DNA of 64,000 bases from Chthoniobacteraceae bacterium (GCA_028293625.1 JAQGOL010000008.1:1-64000), one strand, 5' to 3'; shown: positions 1 through 8,863, counted from the stretch's first letter. The notes: generated by a model not told the origin, from the sequence alone. Program-made: numbers and translations.

Positions 1-222
1 GGCTTCCGTAAAGGAGCGTCGGCTCTCGGGGTTCTTAAGGATTTGGGATTGCACGGGGGTCTGTTTCACTTTCATTGGTATCTTCCAGATACCCGCCCCT
101 TGTGTCCACTAAAGCGGAGCAAGCTCATTGCGTCTATCACACCGACAGCAAAATCTTATCTGTTCCCGGCGAGTTTTCGGTTCAAAACAGAAAGGCACTA
201 AGTAGATAATTCCCCGCAAAGA
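1..222. other. Left-edge stretch without a recognisable gene
   Basis: No gene is recognised between the window edge and the first attC-like element. Frame +1 is open from base 1 to a stop near base 201, so the tail of a gene beginning outside the window is possible, but the peptide matches no family I know. The minus-strand ORF at 109-312 has no recognisable motif and is probably chance. Confidence 0.4.
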
Positions 223-321
223 GCCCAACAAATCGAACCATCCGACATTCTGGGCAGCGGAAACTATTCCGGGCCGCCACCTCTTTGGAGCCCAGGCTGC
301 TGGTGTGCTCAATCGTTATGC
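223..321 (+). repeat. Putative attC-like recombination site 1
   Basis: A 99-bp element runs from GCCCAAC (223-229), which fits the integron R'' consensus RYYYAAC, to GTTATGC (315-321) in the R' position. The left arm continues AACAAATCG, as in many attC sites, and an internal CTGGGC/GCCCAG pair can form a stem. GTTATGC deviates at one position from GTTRRRY. The match was judged by eye, so this is a hypothesis; see the companion site at 609-707. Confidence 0.35.
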
Positions 322-608
322 AGACCGCGGCGTTACCCTAAAAACGGCCACTAAACTCTCTATTTCACGCGATCTGCGGTTACGGCGGGTCACCCTTCCG
401 GCGTCTCGCGATCATTGCCCTCAAGGCGGCCGCTGACTACTTCCGGCTACAACGCTCGAGCTCTTCCAGCGAGTTCAGGCGTTCCAGGAACACTGATTTG
501 AGTCCTCTCGACATCGCACGGCTCCCGGGCCACTCTCCATTTCATGTTCCCACCGGGCTCTACGTTTTGGCCTTCATCTCGCAAACGCTTGGTTCGCAAA
601 TGCGGCAT

Positions 609-707
609 GCATAACCAGTCACACCAGCCGACGGCAGGGTCGCGGCGGGCTGCATCGGACCGCATCACCGCCAGCGCCCCCGCCGCGGCTGCCTTCAGTC
701 GTTCACC
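609..707 (+). repeat. Putative attC-like recombination site 2 (long hairpin)
   Basis: The element begins GCATAAC (609-615; fits RYYYAAC) and ends GTTCACC (701-707), again 99 bp. It folds into a long imperfect hairpin: 629-632 pairs with 698-701, 633-637 with 689-693, and 641-649 with 679-687. Its left core GCATAA is the exact reverse complement of TTATGC at 316-321. That is the relation expected between the start of an integron cassette and the R'' of its own attC, so 316-701 could be one ~385-bp cassette. GTTCACC is a poor R', which lowers confidence. Confidence 0.4.
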
Positions 708-715
708 CAACCAGA

Positions 716-1294
716 ATGCTACTCATGATACCGCCAAAGTCAGTTGAAGAGCTTGTTGGGGTGATTGCTACCGAGACCACGCCGAAGTTCGTGTTCTTCT
801 GGGGCCACCAAGCTGCACCAGATGGCAGCGTCACGAGGTCTTGCTTTAGTCAGTGGTGGCTATCTCCGTTTGCAATCGATGGGGTGGAGTATCGTACCGC
901 TGAGCACTTCATGATGGCATCGAAGGCGCGCTTGTTTGGTGATACCGCCACGCTTGAACGGATTCTGGCTGCCGGACATCCCAAGCAGGCCAAAGACTTT
1001 GGGCGTTCGGTTGCTGACTTTGACGAGGCTGTTTGGCTTGCGCACCGGTTTGATTTTGTCGTTGCCGGCAACCATGCCAAGTTTTCTCAGCATCCAGACT
1101 TGGCTGCGTTTCTTCTCGGCACCGGACAGCATGTCCTTGTGGAGGCCAGCCCGGTTGATCGCATTTGGGGCATCGGGTTGGCAGCAGACTCGCCAGATGC
1201 CTCACGCCCAGACCGCTGGCGAGGACTAAACTTACTTGGATTTGCACTCATGCAAGTCCGCCAGATGCTTTCAGGTAGCACAGACACACCATGA
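716..1294 (+). CDS. NADAR family protein (YbiA-like N-glycosidase fold)
   Basis: A 192-residue cytoplasmic protein with the NADAR (DUF1768) signature: FFWGH near residue 29, CFSQWW around 43-48, and the YRTAEHFMMASKA segment around residue 59, which carries the active-site glutamate region. Family members cleave N-glycosidic bonds; some act on riboflavin intermediates and some reverse ADP-ribosylation of guanine opposite DarT toxins. The length is typical. Two in-frame ATGs lie close together (716 and 725). The start sits only 8 bases after a putative attC-like site, as is usual for cassette-borne genes, and no DarT-like partner is visible. The family call is firm; the substrate is unknown. 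Confidence 0.85.
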   Translation: MLLMIPPKSVEELVGVIATETTPKFVFFWGHQAAPDGSVTRSCFSQWWLSPFAIDGVEYRTAEHFMMASKARLFGDTATLERILAAGHPKQAKDFGRSVADFDEAVWLAHRFDFVVAGNHAKFSQHPDLAAFLLGTGQHVLVEASPVDRIWGIGLAADSPDASRPDRWRGLNLLGFALMQVRQMLSGSTDTP

Positions 1295-1637
1295 GAGCGC
1301 CCACTGCACAACCAAGGGCGGCACTCAACCCTCTGGCCTGAGCTGTCGAACTTAACTTTTTCTTACTCCAACCTTTACTTTGCGTTCGCCACGCCTCTTC
1401 ACCCAGAGGGTCGGTGCGCTTGATGCGTTCGATCCTGTGGGCTCTATCTCGTGAGCAATAAGCATATATTCGATTCTACTGCCGAGTCGCTCCCGCTTTC
1501 CACGATTCGGCATCGGCCATTTCGTTTCGCTCCACCTCAGCAACCGCTTCCAAACGGCCGTTCTTCTTCAAATGCGTGCGCCTGTTCGTGCCAGCACTAC
1601 CGCTGCCGGTTCGGAAACCGGCGTCCGTTGAAAGCGG
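1295..1637. other. Convergent intergenic region
   Basis: A 343-bp gap between the converging NADAR and helicase genes. Short ORFs on both strands (1352-1543, 1451-1654) lack motifs and are not supported. No GGTGAAC core, which would close a NADAR cassette beginning TTCACC, was found here. The only structure seen is the hairpin at 1605-1622. Confidence 0.5.
1605..1622 (-). terminator. Hairpin downstream of the helicase gene
   Basis: A perfect 7-bp stem (GCCGGTT/AACCGGC) with a 4-base loop lies 15 bases beyond the minus-strand stop codon of the helicase gene. No clear U-tract follows, so a terminator or transcript-end stabiliser role is only plausible. Confidence 0.35.
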
Positions 1638-3704
1638 TTAATAGCCGCCGCTGATCTGCCATTCCTCCAACAGGTTGGAGGGGATCTCCGCTAAAAAACG
1701 CGAGGGGCGCTGGAGCATTTCGCCGTATCCGGCATTGAGACGAAGATGCGGGAAGGTGAGATAAAGTTCATCCTTGGCGCGGGTCACAGCGACGTAAAAG
1801 AGCCGACGTTCCTCTTCGACGGCTTGCTCGCTCTCCAGGGAACGCGAACTTGGGAACATTCCTTCGGTGAGCGAGATGACAAAGACCACCCGCCATTCAA
1901 GCCCTTTGGCCTGATGGACGCTCGAGAGGGTGAGCATCTCGTTGTCCTCGGGAGCGACCGTGCCCACATTGTCGAGGCTGGTTAAGAGCGCGAGCTGGTC
2001 GAGGAAGTCGGCCGCGCTTTCATACTGGCGCCCGAAGTTTGCCAACGTATGAAGATCTTCACGGCGCTGCTCGTAGTTTGGGAATTCTGCTTTGGCATAA
2101 TCGTCGTAGATGGCTTCTATCACGCATTCAATCATCTCGCTTGGCGGATTCGGGATTCCGCGCGGAGCAATCTCGTCCAGCGTGAGGGCGAGTTGCTGCC
2201 AGGCTTTCTGGCTCTTCGGCGGCACTTTAAGCGGTCCGAGCAATTCGCCAAATTTAATTCCAATTCCTTGCGAAGAAACTGGGGCGGGCTCCGGCGCCTC
2301 CTCTGAAATGTTCAAAACAAGCGGCGCCTGTGCGATTCCTTCCAGTCCGCGAAGCACGCCCGCCCAGATCTGTTCGGCGGAACGGGCGCCGATGCCGGGC
2401 AAAAGCCGCACCATTCTTTTAAACGCCACTTCATCGCGCGGATTGACCACGTATTTCAGAAAAGCCGCCACATCCTTAATGTGCGCCTGCTCAAAAAAGC
2501 GAAGTCCGCTGGTGATCTGATAAGGAACGCCGTGTCGGGTCAGTTCCATCTGAAGCTCCATGGAATGGAAATGCGCCCGGTAAAGCACGGCGATTTCATT
2601 GAGCTCAATCCCTTCCTCCCGCAAATCGAGGATCCGTTCGGCAATAAAAGCGGCTTGTTGGTTCGAATCGCCCAACGGAATCAATCCCGGTTTGACCGGC
2701 GCCGCCAGACGCACCGCCACGAGCTCTTTTTTATATTGCTCGACGTTGGCGGCGATGGCGGCATTGGCCACATCCAAAATGTCGGGCACGCTGCGGTAAT
2801 TGGTCTCGATCTTGTAAATATTCGTCCCGGGATAACGCCGGGGAAAATCGACAATGTTTTTGAAATTCGCTCCGCGCCACGAGTAGATGCTCTGCGCATC
2901 ATCGCCCACGACCATGATGTTTTTGTGGTAGGCACCCAGGATGTCGATGAAGTCGGCCTGGAGGTGGTTCGTATCCTGGTATTCATCCACGAGAATGAAT
3001 TGGAACTGCCTCTGATATTTTTCGGCAATCGCCGGATGGTTCTGCAACAGCCGCAGCGTTTTTTCGAGCAGGTCGTCGAAATCGAGCGAGTTGGAGGCGC
3101 GTTTTCTTGCCTCATACTTCTTCTGCGCATTCGAAATCTCGGATTCGAACTCCAGGAAGTGCGGATATTTTTCCAGCAGCACCGTTTCGATGCTCAGGCG
3201 CGTGTTTAAGGAATAACTAAAAACATCGGAAAGCACGTCGCCCTTGGGAAAACGTTTCTCCTTGGTATTGATTCCAAGGCCGGCAATCACCGCATCGAGC
3301 ATGTCCTTCTGGTCTTCCCGATCCATGATCGAAAATCCCGGTGCGAATCCAGCCTCAGACGCATGCTGGCGCAAAATCCGGTTTCCAACCGAATGAAAGG
3401 TGCCCCCCCAGAGCCGCGTGATGTCGCCGGGCACGAGGCCGGCGACGCGATCGAGCATTTCCCTTGCGGCTTTGTTGGTAAAGGTAAGCAGAAGGACGTT
3501 CTGGGGAAGCACCCCGTTTTCGAGCAGGAACGCCACCCGATAAGTCAGGGTGCGCGTCTTGCCGCTTCCCGCGCCGGCAATGACGAGCGCGGGGCCAGGC
3601 GGCGCCTTGACCGCAGCGCATTGCTGCGGGTTGAGCTCAGCTTCAAAGTCAATGCGCGGTCCTGCGGGGGCGGCTTGTCGATGAAGAGTGTATTGGCGGG
3701 CCAT
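1638..3704 (-). CDS. uvrD: UvrD/PcrA/Rep-type superfamily 1A DNA helicase
   Basis: A 688-residue ATP-dependent 3'-5' helicase of the UvrD/PcrA family, which unwinds DNA in repair and replication restart. Motifs appear in order: Q-motif NPQQ (~26), Walker A GAGSGKT (~44-50), motif Ia LTFTNKAAREM (~74), Walker B VDEYQDTN (~240), motif III GDDAQSIYSWRG (~268), motif V SSVHQAKGLEW (~595), and motif VI ERRLFYVAVTRAK (~632). It is slightly shorter than Escherichia coli UvrD and ends soon after motif VI, so the C-terminal Tudor-like tail is probably missing. UvrD, PcrA and Rep cannot be told apart by eye. It appears monocistronic. Confidence 0.93.
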   Translation of the reverse strand: MARQYTLHRQAAPAGPRIDFEAELNPQQCAAVKAPPGPALVIAGAGSGKTRTLTYRVAFLLENGVLPQNVLLLTFTNKAAREMLDRVAGLVPGDITRLWGGTFHSVGNRILRQHASEAGFAPGFSIMDREDQKDMLDAVIAGLGINTKEKRFPKGDVLSDVFSYSLNTRLSIETVLLEKYPHFLEFESEISNAQKKYEARKRASNSLDFDDLLEKTLRLLQNHPAIAEKYQRQFQFILVDEYQDTNHLQADFIDILGAYHKNIMVVGDDAQSIYSWRGANFKNIVDFPRRYPGTNIYKIETNYRSVPDILDVANAAIAANVEQYKKELVAVRLAAPVKPGLIPLGDSNQQAAFIAERILDLREEGIELNEIAVLYRAHFHSMELQMELTRHGVPYQITSGLRFFEQAHIKDVAAFLKYVVNPRDEVAFKRMVRLLPGIGARSAEQIWAGVLRGLEGIAQAPLVLNISEEAPEPAPVSSQGIGIKFGELLGPLKVPPKSQKAWQQLALTLDEIAPRGIPNPPSEMIECVIEAIYDDYAKAEFPNYEQRREDLHTLANFGRQYESAADFLDQLALLTSLDNVGTVAPEDNEMLTLSSVHQAKGLEWRVVFVISLTEGMFPSSRSLESEQAVEEERRLFYVAVTRAKDELYLTFPHLRLNAGYGEMLQRPSRFLAEIPSNLLEEWQISGGY

Positions 3705-3846
3705 CTAAGGGTGTCGGGTGCGTCAGCGATGGCGGCCATCGCGTGCGGCGCTTACTAGCAACGGCATGGCACCCGGCCGCAAGCAGAGAACCGCGACTCT
3801 CCCGCTTTTTTCAAAAGCAATAAGGCAGAATTCAAGCGCCGCTTTC

Positions 3847-4581
3847 TTATAACTTTCTGATCTTGATCCCCTTTAAGGCCGCGCGGGTACGAAAGCTCGC
3901 GATCCCAAACGGCTCCGAAAGCTCAATTTCACCATGGCGCATGCTGATTTTCCGATCAGCCAGTTCAAGATTTACCATTTGCGCGTCATCGATCCACGCT
4001 TCGAGCTTCGCCGGAGTCACGCGGACCCGGATTTTGTACCAGCGATTCGGCTCAAACTTCATCGATTGGCTGGTCGAATTTTCAGACGCATCCTGTCCAT
4101 CAACACTGGAGATCCCCACCAGGGTGCCGCCCCATCCGCCTACCACAAATGTGCAATGCGCCTCGCCGACCGGAAATGTGAGGCCGCAGAAAAAATCGCC
4201 GCCTGTGATCCGTTTCGCCTCCAGCTCAACCTCGTAGTTCATCTTGGCGAGTTCGCTGGGATAGGTCACCCCGGTGATATCATTTCCCGCGCCGAGCACA
4301 ATCGTCCCATCCTCGACCGTCACTTCGCCACGTCCGCCAAATTCGGTCACCTTCCAGCCATCAATCGACTTGCCATCAAAGAGCGCACGCCAGGCTGCTT
4401 CGGGCGGGGCGGCGGGCGGCTTTGGGACGGCCGTGCCATCGGGCGGTGGCGCCGGGATAACGGACTTGGGCGAAGCGGGAAGCACTGAGCCGTCCGGCTT
4501 TGGAGTCAGATCGATGGCCAGGGCGCTCGAGGCGAGCACAACGCCCATTGTTAACGGAAGGAGGTGGCTGCGAGAGAACAT
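3847..4581 (-). CDS. Secreted DUF1080 (3-keto-disaccharide hydrolase-type) protein
   Basis: The mature domain starts at WRALFDGKSIDGWK, the hallmark of DUF1080, and continues as a concanavalin-like beta sandwich to the C-terminus. Members act on or bind polysaccharides; some are reported as 3-keto-glycoside hydrolases. The ORF track starts at 4629, but the ATG at 4581 (MFSRSHLLPLTMG) gives a clean signal peptide ending near SSALA, so the protein is taken as 244 residues. A proline-rich linker (PAPPPDGTAVPKPPAAPP) separates signal and domain. It is divergent from the cytochrome/SUMF1 gene, and both look exported. Confidence 0.85.
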   Translation of the reverse strand: MFSRSHLLPLTMGVVLASSALAIDLTPKPDGSVLPASPKSVIPAPPPDGTAVPKPPAAPPEAAWRALFDGKSIDGWKVTEFGGRGEVTVEDGTIVLGAGNDITGVTYPSELAKMNYEVELEAKRITGGDFFCGLTFPVGEAHCTFVVGGWGGTLVGISSVDGQDASENSTSQSMKFEPNRWYKIRVRVTPAKLEAWIDDAQMVNLELADRKISMRHGEIELSEPFGIASFRTRAALKGIKIRKL

Positions 4582-4735
4582 GCTTCCACTCTGAGGTTGT
4601 TCGCGCTGAACGGCAAGACACGGAATCACGATTGAATGTAACGTTTTACGAGCGGCAATAAGAGGTGATCACGCTTGCCGCGTTTCCGTTCGTTGACAGA
4701 GGCTCGACTCACGGACAAAACTGCCCGCCTCTCGA

Positions 4736-6178
4736 ATGAAACCGATTTCCCCTCTCTCGTTTGCCGCGCTTGTTTTTTTAGGTCTGCCGGCCTCCCGTGC
4801 CGTCGATTTTGACAAGGAGGTCAAACCAATCCTCGAAAACAATTGCGTGCGTTGTCACAACCCCAAAGGGACCGACTTTGAAAAGGGCGACACCGATTTT
4901 GACCTCTCAACCCGTGAAACGGCGCTGCAAACCAAATCAGCCATCGTTCCCGGCGACGCTTCAAAAAGCAAGGTCTACACCACCACCGTGCTTCCCGACG
5001 ACGCCAAGAAGCTGATGCCGCCGCGCAACAAGGTCACCGATTCCCTGGAACGCCTCACTACGGCCGAGACCGATATCCTCAAAACCTGGATTAACGAAGG
5101 CGCCATGTGGCCCGATTCCGTTACCCTGGTGGCTCGCAAAAAAGAGGGCGCCGGCAAAAACGCGGCGGCTGAAGCGGCGTTGGTGGCTGAAATCCACGGG
5201 CGCATCGCCGCTGCACCGGTTGTCACTGAACAGGAGATGAAGCCGTTTACCGGCATCATCACCGGCACCGACGTCACTTATGAAATGCTCCCGATTCCGG
5301 GCGGCAAATTTAAAATGGGCAGTCCGGAAAACGAGAAGGGCAGGAAGCCGGATGAAGGTCCGCAGCACACGGTGGAAATCGCGCCCTTCTGGATGGGTAA
5401 ATGCGAGGTGACCTGGAACGAGTTTGAGCTTTTCATGTATCCCGTTGAGGAGAAGAAGGCGCGCGCAACCAAGCAGGTTCCCGCCGCGCTTAACGCCGTG
5501 ACCGACGCGGTCACCCGCCCCACACAGCCGTATGTCGAAATGAGTTTTGGCATGGGCAAGGATGGATTCCCCGCCATCTCGATGACCCAGCATGCCGCCA
5601 ATAAATATTGCCAATGGTTGAGCGCGAAAACCGGGCAATTCTATCGCCTGCCGACAGAAGCGGAATGGGAATACGCCTGCCGCGCCGGCACCGAGACCGC
5701 CTATTACTGGGGCGATGACGCCTCGCAAATCAGCGATTATGCGTGGTGGGGCAAAAACTCCGATTTCAAATACCAAAAGGTCGGCAAGAAAAAACCCAAC
5801 CCCTGGGGCCTCTACGACATGACCGGCAATGTGCTTGAGTGGTGCATTGACCAATATGACGCCAATTTTTATGGCAAACAGGAAACCACGGTGAATCCGT
5901 GGAACGTGGCCACCACCCCTTATCCGCATGTCGCCCGCGGCGGATCCTGGGACGATGACGATGTCTCAAAACTGCGCAGTTCCGCCCGTCGTGCTTCCAA
6001 TAAAACGTGGAAAATCCAGGATCCCCAGTTGCCCAAGAGCATTTGGTATCACACCGATGCGCAATTCCTCGGATTCCGCATCGTGCGCCCCTTAAAAACG
6101 CCGAGCCCGCAGGAAATGACCACTTACTGGAACAGCGGAGTGGAAAAGGACAACCCCGCTTTGAACAAAGCGGAGTAA
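4736..6178 (+). CDS. Planctomycete-type cytochrome c domain fused to a SUMF1 domain
   Basis: 480 residues with a signal peptide (cleavage near PASRA), then a PSCyt1-like heme domain with CVRCH at ~37-41, then a SUMF1/formylglycine-generating-type domain from ~180 (IPGGKFKMGSPENEKGRKPDEGPQ in the family pattern) through YRLPTEAEWEYACRAG and GLYDMTGNVLEW to RGGSW and GFRIVR. True formylglycine-generating enzymes carry a cysteine pair just before or in the final GFR block. None is present here (GFRIVRP), so it is probably not the enzyme that activates the sulfatase at 11882. It is more likely a periplasmic binding or structural protein that also carries heme. A ThuA- or sulfatase-linked saccharide role is only contextual. 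Confidence 0.85.
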   Translation: MKPISPLSFAALVFLGLPASRAVDFDKEVKPILENNCVRCHNPKGTDFEKGDTDFDLSTRETALQTKSAIVPGDASKSKVYTTTVLPDDAKKLMPPRNKVTDSLERLTTAETDILKTWINEGAMWPDSVTLVARKKEGAGKNAAAEAALVAEIHGRIAAAPVVTEQEMKPFTGIITGTDVTYEMLPIPGGKFKMGSPENEKGRKPDEGPQHTVEIAPFWMGKCEVTWNEFELFMYPVEEKKARATKQVPAALNAVTDAVTRPTQPYVEMSFGMGKDGFPAISMTQHAANKYCQWLSAKTGQFYRLPTEAEWEYACRAGTETAYYWGDDASQISDYAWWGKNSDFKYQKVGKKKPNPWGLYDMTGNVLEWCIDQYDANFYGKQETTVNPWNVATTPYPHVARGGSWDDDDVSKLRSSARRASNKTWKIQDPQLPKSIWYHTDAQFLGFRIVRPLKTPSPQEMTTYWNSGVEKDNPALNKAE

Positions 6179-6248
6179 ACCCTCGAATTTGTAATCAATT
6201 GGCCTTCCGTCGGTTCTAAGCCTTGGTAGCAGTGCATGATTAACACTC

Positions 6249-6268
6249 CCGCAGCCACACGGCTGCGG
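6249..6268. other. Perfect hairpin in the leader of the Tat oxidoreductase gene
   Basis: An 8-bp perfect stem (CCGCAGCC/GGCTGCGG) with an ACAC loop lies 71 bases after the SUMF1 gene and 32 bases before the next start codon. There is no T-run after it, so it may be a weak terminator, a transcript-processing site or a leader structure. Confidence 0.4.
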
Positions 6269-6300
6269 ATCCCTCTCACGTTAGCATCTCAACTCAACCC

Positions 6301-7653
6301 ATGAACTCAGACTCCCCACAAATCATCACGCTCGATTCCCTCTCGCGGCGTAATTTCCTCAAGCGCGGCTCGGCGGCGGTGGCCGGCACCGCCCTTCTCG
6401 GCGCTCTGGCTCCTGAACGCTTCGCGCTCGGCGCCTCCAGCAACGACACCATTAAAATTGCCCTCATCGGCTGCGGCGGACGCGGCTCAGGCGCGGCAAA
6501 TCAGGCGCTCAACACTTACAGCCTCGGACCAGTCAAACTGGTCGCCATGGCCGATGCGCATGAAGACCGGCTTCAGAGTTCGCTCAGCAATCTTCAAAAA
6601 ACCCACGCCGACCGCGTCGACGTTCCCAAGGAGCGCCAGTTCATCGGTTTTGAAGCTTACAAAGAAGCTATCGCCCAGTGCGATGTCGCGATTCTTTCCA
6701 CGCCTCCCGGATTCCGCCCGATTCATTTCGAGGAAGCCGTGCGCCAGGGCAAAAACATCTTCATGGAAAAGCCGGTTGCGTCCGATGCCGCCGGCGTGCG
6801 CCAGGTCCTTGCGGCCGCGGTCGAAGCCAAAAAGAAAAACCTGAAGATCGGTGTCGGCCTGCAGCGCCATCATCAGGACGGCTATATCGAAACCCTCAAG
6901 CGCATTCACGACGGCGCCATTGGCGACGTCGTTTCAATGAACTGCTACTGGAACGGAAGCCGTCCATGGCAGAAAAAACGGAGCGAACTTGAAAAGCAAT
7001 ACGGCCGCCCATTGACGGAAATGGAGTATCAGCTTCGCAACTGGTACTATTTCACCTGGATCGGCGGCGACCACATTGTTGAGCAGCACATCCATAACAT
7101 CGACGTCATCAACTGGGTCAAAAAAGGACCTCCGGTCAAAGCGCGCGCCATGGGTGGCCGCGAAATCACCACCAGCCCCGATGACGGCGAAATCTACGAT
7201 CACTTTGCCTGCGAGTTTGATTACGCGGACGGTTCGACCTGCTACAGCTACTGCCGCCACCAGCCAAACACCTGGAACAGCGTCAGCGAGCATGTCGTTG
7301 GCACCAAAGGCCGCTCGGATGTCAGCGGAAACAAGATCCTCGGCGAGAACCAGTGGCGTTATAAAGCGGAGAACGCGAAAGATCCTTACCAGCAGGAACA
7401 CGACGACCTTTTCAAGGCGATCCGTGAAAATCGCGAATACAGCGAAATCGACTACGGCGCCAGCAGCACGATGACCGCAATCCTCGGACGCATGGCTGCT
7501 TACTCCGGAAAAGAGATCGATTATGAGGCCGCCCTCAACTCGAAGATCAGCATCATGCCGAAAAGCTTCGCCTGGGATGCCGCTCCGCTGGTTCAGCCAG
7601 GACCTGACGGTTATTACCCGAAAGCGATTCCCGGCAAGACCGTGGTTCTTTAA
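6301..7653 (+). CDS. Tat-exported Gfo/Idh/MocA family oxidoreductase
   Basis: 450 residues. The N-terminus has a twin-arginine signal (SRRNFLKRGSAAVAG, ~14-28), so the folded, cofactor-loaded enzyme should be exported. A Rossmann domain follows with the GCGGRGSG nucleotide loop (~59) and the EKPVASDAAGV motif (~158) that contains the family's catalytic-region lysine. The C-terminal alpha/beta domain has GGDHIVEQHIHNIDVINW (~258), a usual metal/substrate histidine region. Members oxidise or otherwise transform sugars with tightly bound NAD(P). It follows the cytochrome/SUMF1 gene by 122 bp on the same strand and may act on the same periplasmic sugars. The substrate is unknown. Confidence 0.9.
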   Translation: MNSDSPQIITLDSLSRRNFLKRGSAAVAGTALLGALAPERFALGASSNDTIKIALIGCGGRGSGAANQALNTYSLGPVKLVAMADAHEDRLQSSLSNLQKTHADRVDVPKERQFIGFEAYKEAIAQCDVAILSTPPGFRPIHFEEAVRQGKNIFMEKPVASDAAGVRQVLAAAVEAKKKNLKIGVGLQRHHQDGYIETLKRIHDGAIGDVVSMNCYWNGSRPWQKKRSELEKQYGRPLTEMEYQLRNWYYFTWIGGDHIVEQHIHNIDVINWVKKGPPVKARAMGGREITTSPDDGEIYDHFACEFDYADGSTCYSYCRHQPNTWNSVSEHVVGTKGRSDVSGNKILGENQWRYKAENAKDPYQQEHDDLFKAIRENREYSEIDYGASSTMTAILGRMAAYSGKEIDYEAALNSKISIMPKSFAWDAAPLVQPGPDGYYPKAIPGKTVVL

Positions 7654-7671
7654 TTAACTGACTTGGTTCAC

Positions 7672-7713
7672 ATCGCCCCGCGTGCCAGCAATGGAACGCG
7701 GGGCGATTTTTTT
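7672..7713 (+). terminator. Rho-independent terminator of the Tat oxidoreductase gene
   Basis: A 12-bp stem (ATCGCCCCGCGT/ACGCGGGGCGAT) with a short loop is followed by a run of T residues. It starts 18 bases after the stop codon. Confidence 0.88.
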
Positions 7714-7734
7714 AAACGGGCCATTGCTGGCCGC

Positions 7735-7767
7735 AAAAAATAAGGGAAGCGCGCAGGCGCTTCCCTT
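7735..7767 (-). terminator. Rho-independent terminator of the peroxiredoxin gene
   Basis: An 11-bp stem (AAGGGAAGCGC/GCGCTTCCCTT, 7742-7752 with 7757-7767) with a 4-base loop. Read on the minus strand it is followed by ATTTTTTG, a good U-tract. It lies between converging genes, back to back with the plus-strand terminator at 7672. Confidence 0.85.
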
Positions 7768-7802
7768 AAAACATTCACGGGACGCAAGAGCGTCGTTTCT
7801 TG

Positions 7803-8282
7803 TTACTGAAGCTCGGAAAGCTTCGCGCGGATCGCATCGAAAGCAGGCAATTCCTTCGGAGTCGGCGTCTGTTCGCTGTATTGAACAATGCCCTGCTTAT
7901 CAATGATGAAAGCGGCGCGGGCCGAGCAGGCGCCGATCCCGACGAGATCAGGGAGAAGCACATCGTAGGCGGTGGCGGTTGTCTTATTCAGATCACTGGC
8001 CAGCACGACTCCGATATTTTCTTTCTGCGCCCATGCTTCCTGCGCAAAAGGACTGTCGACACTGACTCCAATGACTTCAGCGTCAAGCGAAGTAAACGCG
8101 TTGAGCCCGCCGCTCACGTCACAGAACTCCTGGGTGCAGACACCGGTGAAAGCGAGCGGGAAAAAGAGGAGGACGGTGTTCTTCTTGCCAAAATTATCGC
8201 TAAGCTTCACATCCACGAGTCCCGTGGCGTTTTTGGATTTAAGAGAGAAATCAGGAGCTTTGGAGCCGACAGAAAGTGCCAT
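7803..8282 (-). CDS. Peroxiredoxin (AhpC/TSA family)
   Basis: A 159-residue cytoplasmic thioredoxin-fold peroxidase that reduces hydrogen peroxide or organic peroxides. The peroxidatic cysteine is in PLAFTGVCTQEFC (~43-55), the family's TxxC active site, with a second cysteine four residues later as in AhpE/BCP-like proteins. The start MALSVGSKAPDFSLKS is standard for the family. It is followed by its own terminator and is divergent from the DUF456 gene. The reductant cannot be told from the sequence. Confidence 0.92.
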   Translation of the reverse strand: MALSVGSKAPDFSLKSKNATGLVDVKLSDNFGKKNTVLLFFPLAFTGVCTQEFCDVSGGLNAFTSLDAEVIGVSVDSPFAQEAWAQKENIGVVLASDLNKTTATAYDVLLPDLVGIGACSARAAFIIDKQGIVQYSEQTPTPKELPAFDAIRAKLSELQ

Positions 8283-8374
8283 AATGAGTTTGATTTACGA
8301 TTTACGATGAAGAGTGGAAATGAGCCGCCCGTATTAAAGAGCTCTCTGCAACCCCGCAACCTCCTTTACCTAAA

Positions 8375-8863
8375 ATGACTTCGCTTTGGTGGTTTATTAC
8401 TGTGCTGATGATGCTCATCGGCCTGATTGGAACTGTTATCCCGCTGCTCCCCGGCACCACGATCATTTTGGCGGCGGCCATCCTGCACCATTTCATGCTC
8501 GGAAGCTCCCAAAGCGTCGGATGGTGGAGCCTTGGAGTAATGATTGCCCTTACCCTGCTCAGTTACGCGCTCGAACTGCTCAGCGGCTCGCTTGGCGCGA
8601 AATGGTTCGGCGCCACTCGCTGGGGCGCCATGGGCGGAGTACTTGGGACCATCGTCGGACTCTTTTTTGGCTTGCCCGGCCTTTTTATCGGTCCGCTGGC
8701 TGGCGTGCTCGTAGGCGAGCTGCTTGGGGGCCGGGGACTCCTTCCCGCCGGCAAATCAACCTGGGGAAGCGTGCTCGGCACCACGGCCGGCATGATCGGC
8801 AACTTCTGCATCGGCCTTTTAATGATTGGCTGCTTCTTTTTCGCCGCTCTTGTGCGGCTCTGA
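8375..8863 (+). CDS. DUF456 family inner-membrane protein
   Basis: 162 residues, almost entirely hydrophobic, with about four to five membrane segments. The opening IGLIGTVIPLLPGTTIILAAA and the glycine-rich GLFFGLPGLFIGPLAGVLVGELL segment match DUF456, where the GxxxGxxxG runs form tightly packed helices. No biochemical role is established for the family. Length is normal. It is divergent from the peroxiredoxin gene, with a 92-bp shared upstream region containing a GATTTAC direct repeat. Confidence 0.85.
   Translation: MTSLWWFITVLMMLIGLIGTVIPLLPGTTIILAAAILHHFMLGSSQSVGWWSLGVMIALTLLSYALELLSGSLGAKWFGATRWGAMGGVLGTIVGLFFGLPGLFIGPLAGVLVGELLGGRGLLPAGKSTWGSVLGTTAGMIGNFCIGLLMIGCFFFAALVRL

Noticed and set aside
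2481-3209. 242-residue plus-strand ORF
   Set aside because: Antisense to the UvrD-type helicase, which has complete motifs.
4961-5929. 322-residue minus-strand ORF
   Set aside because: Lies inside the cytochrome/SUMF1 gene on the opposite strand; no domain pattern.
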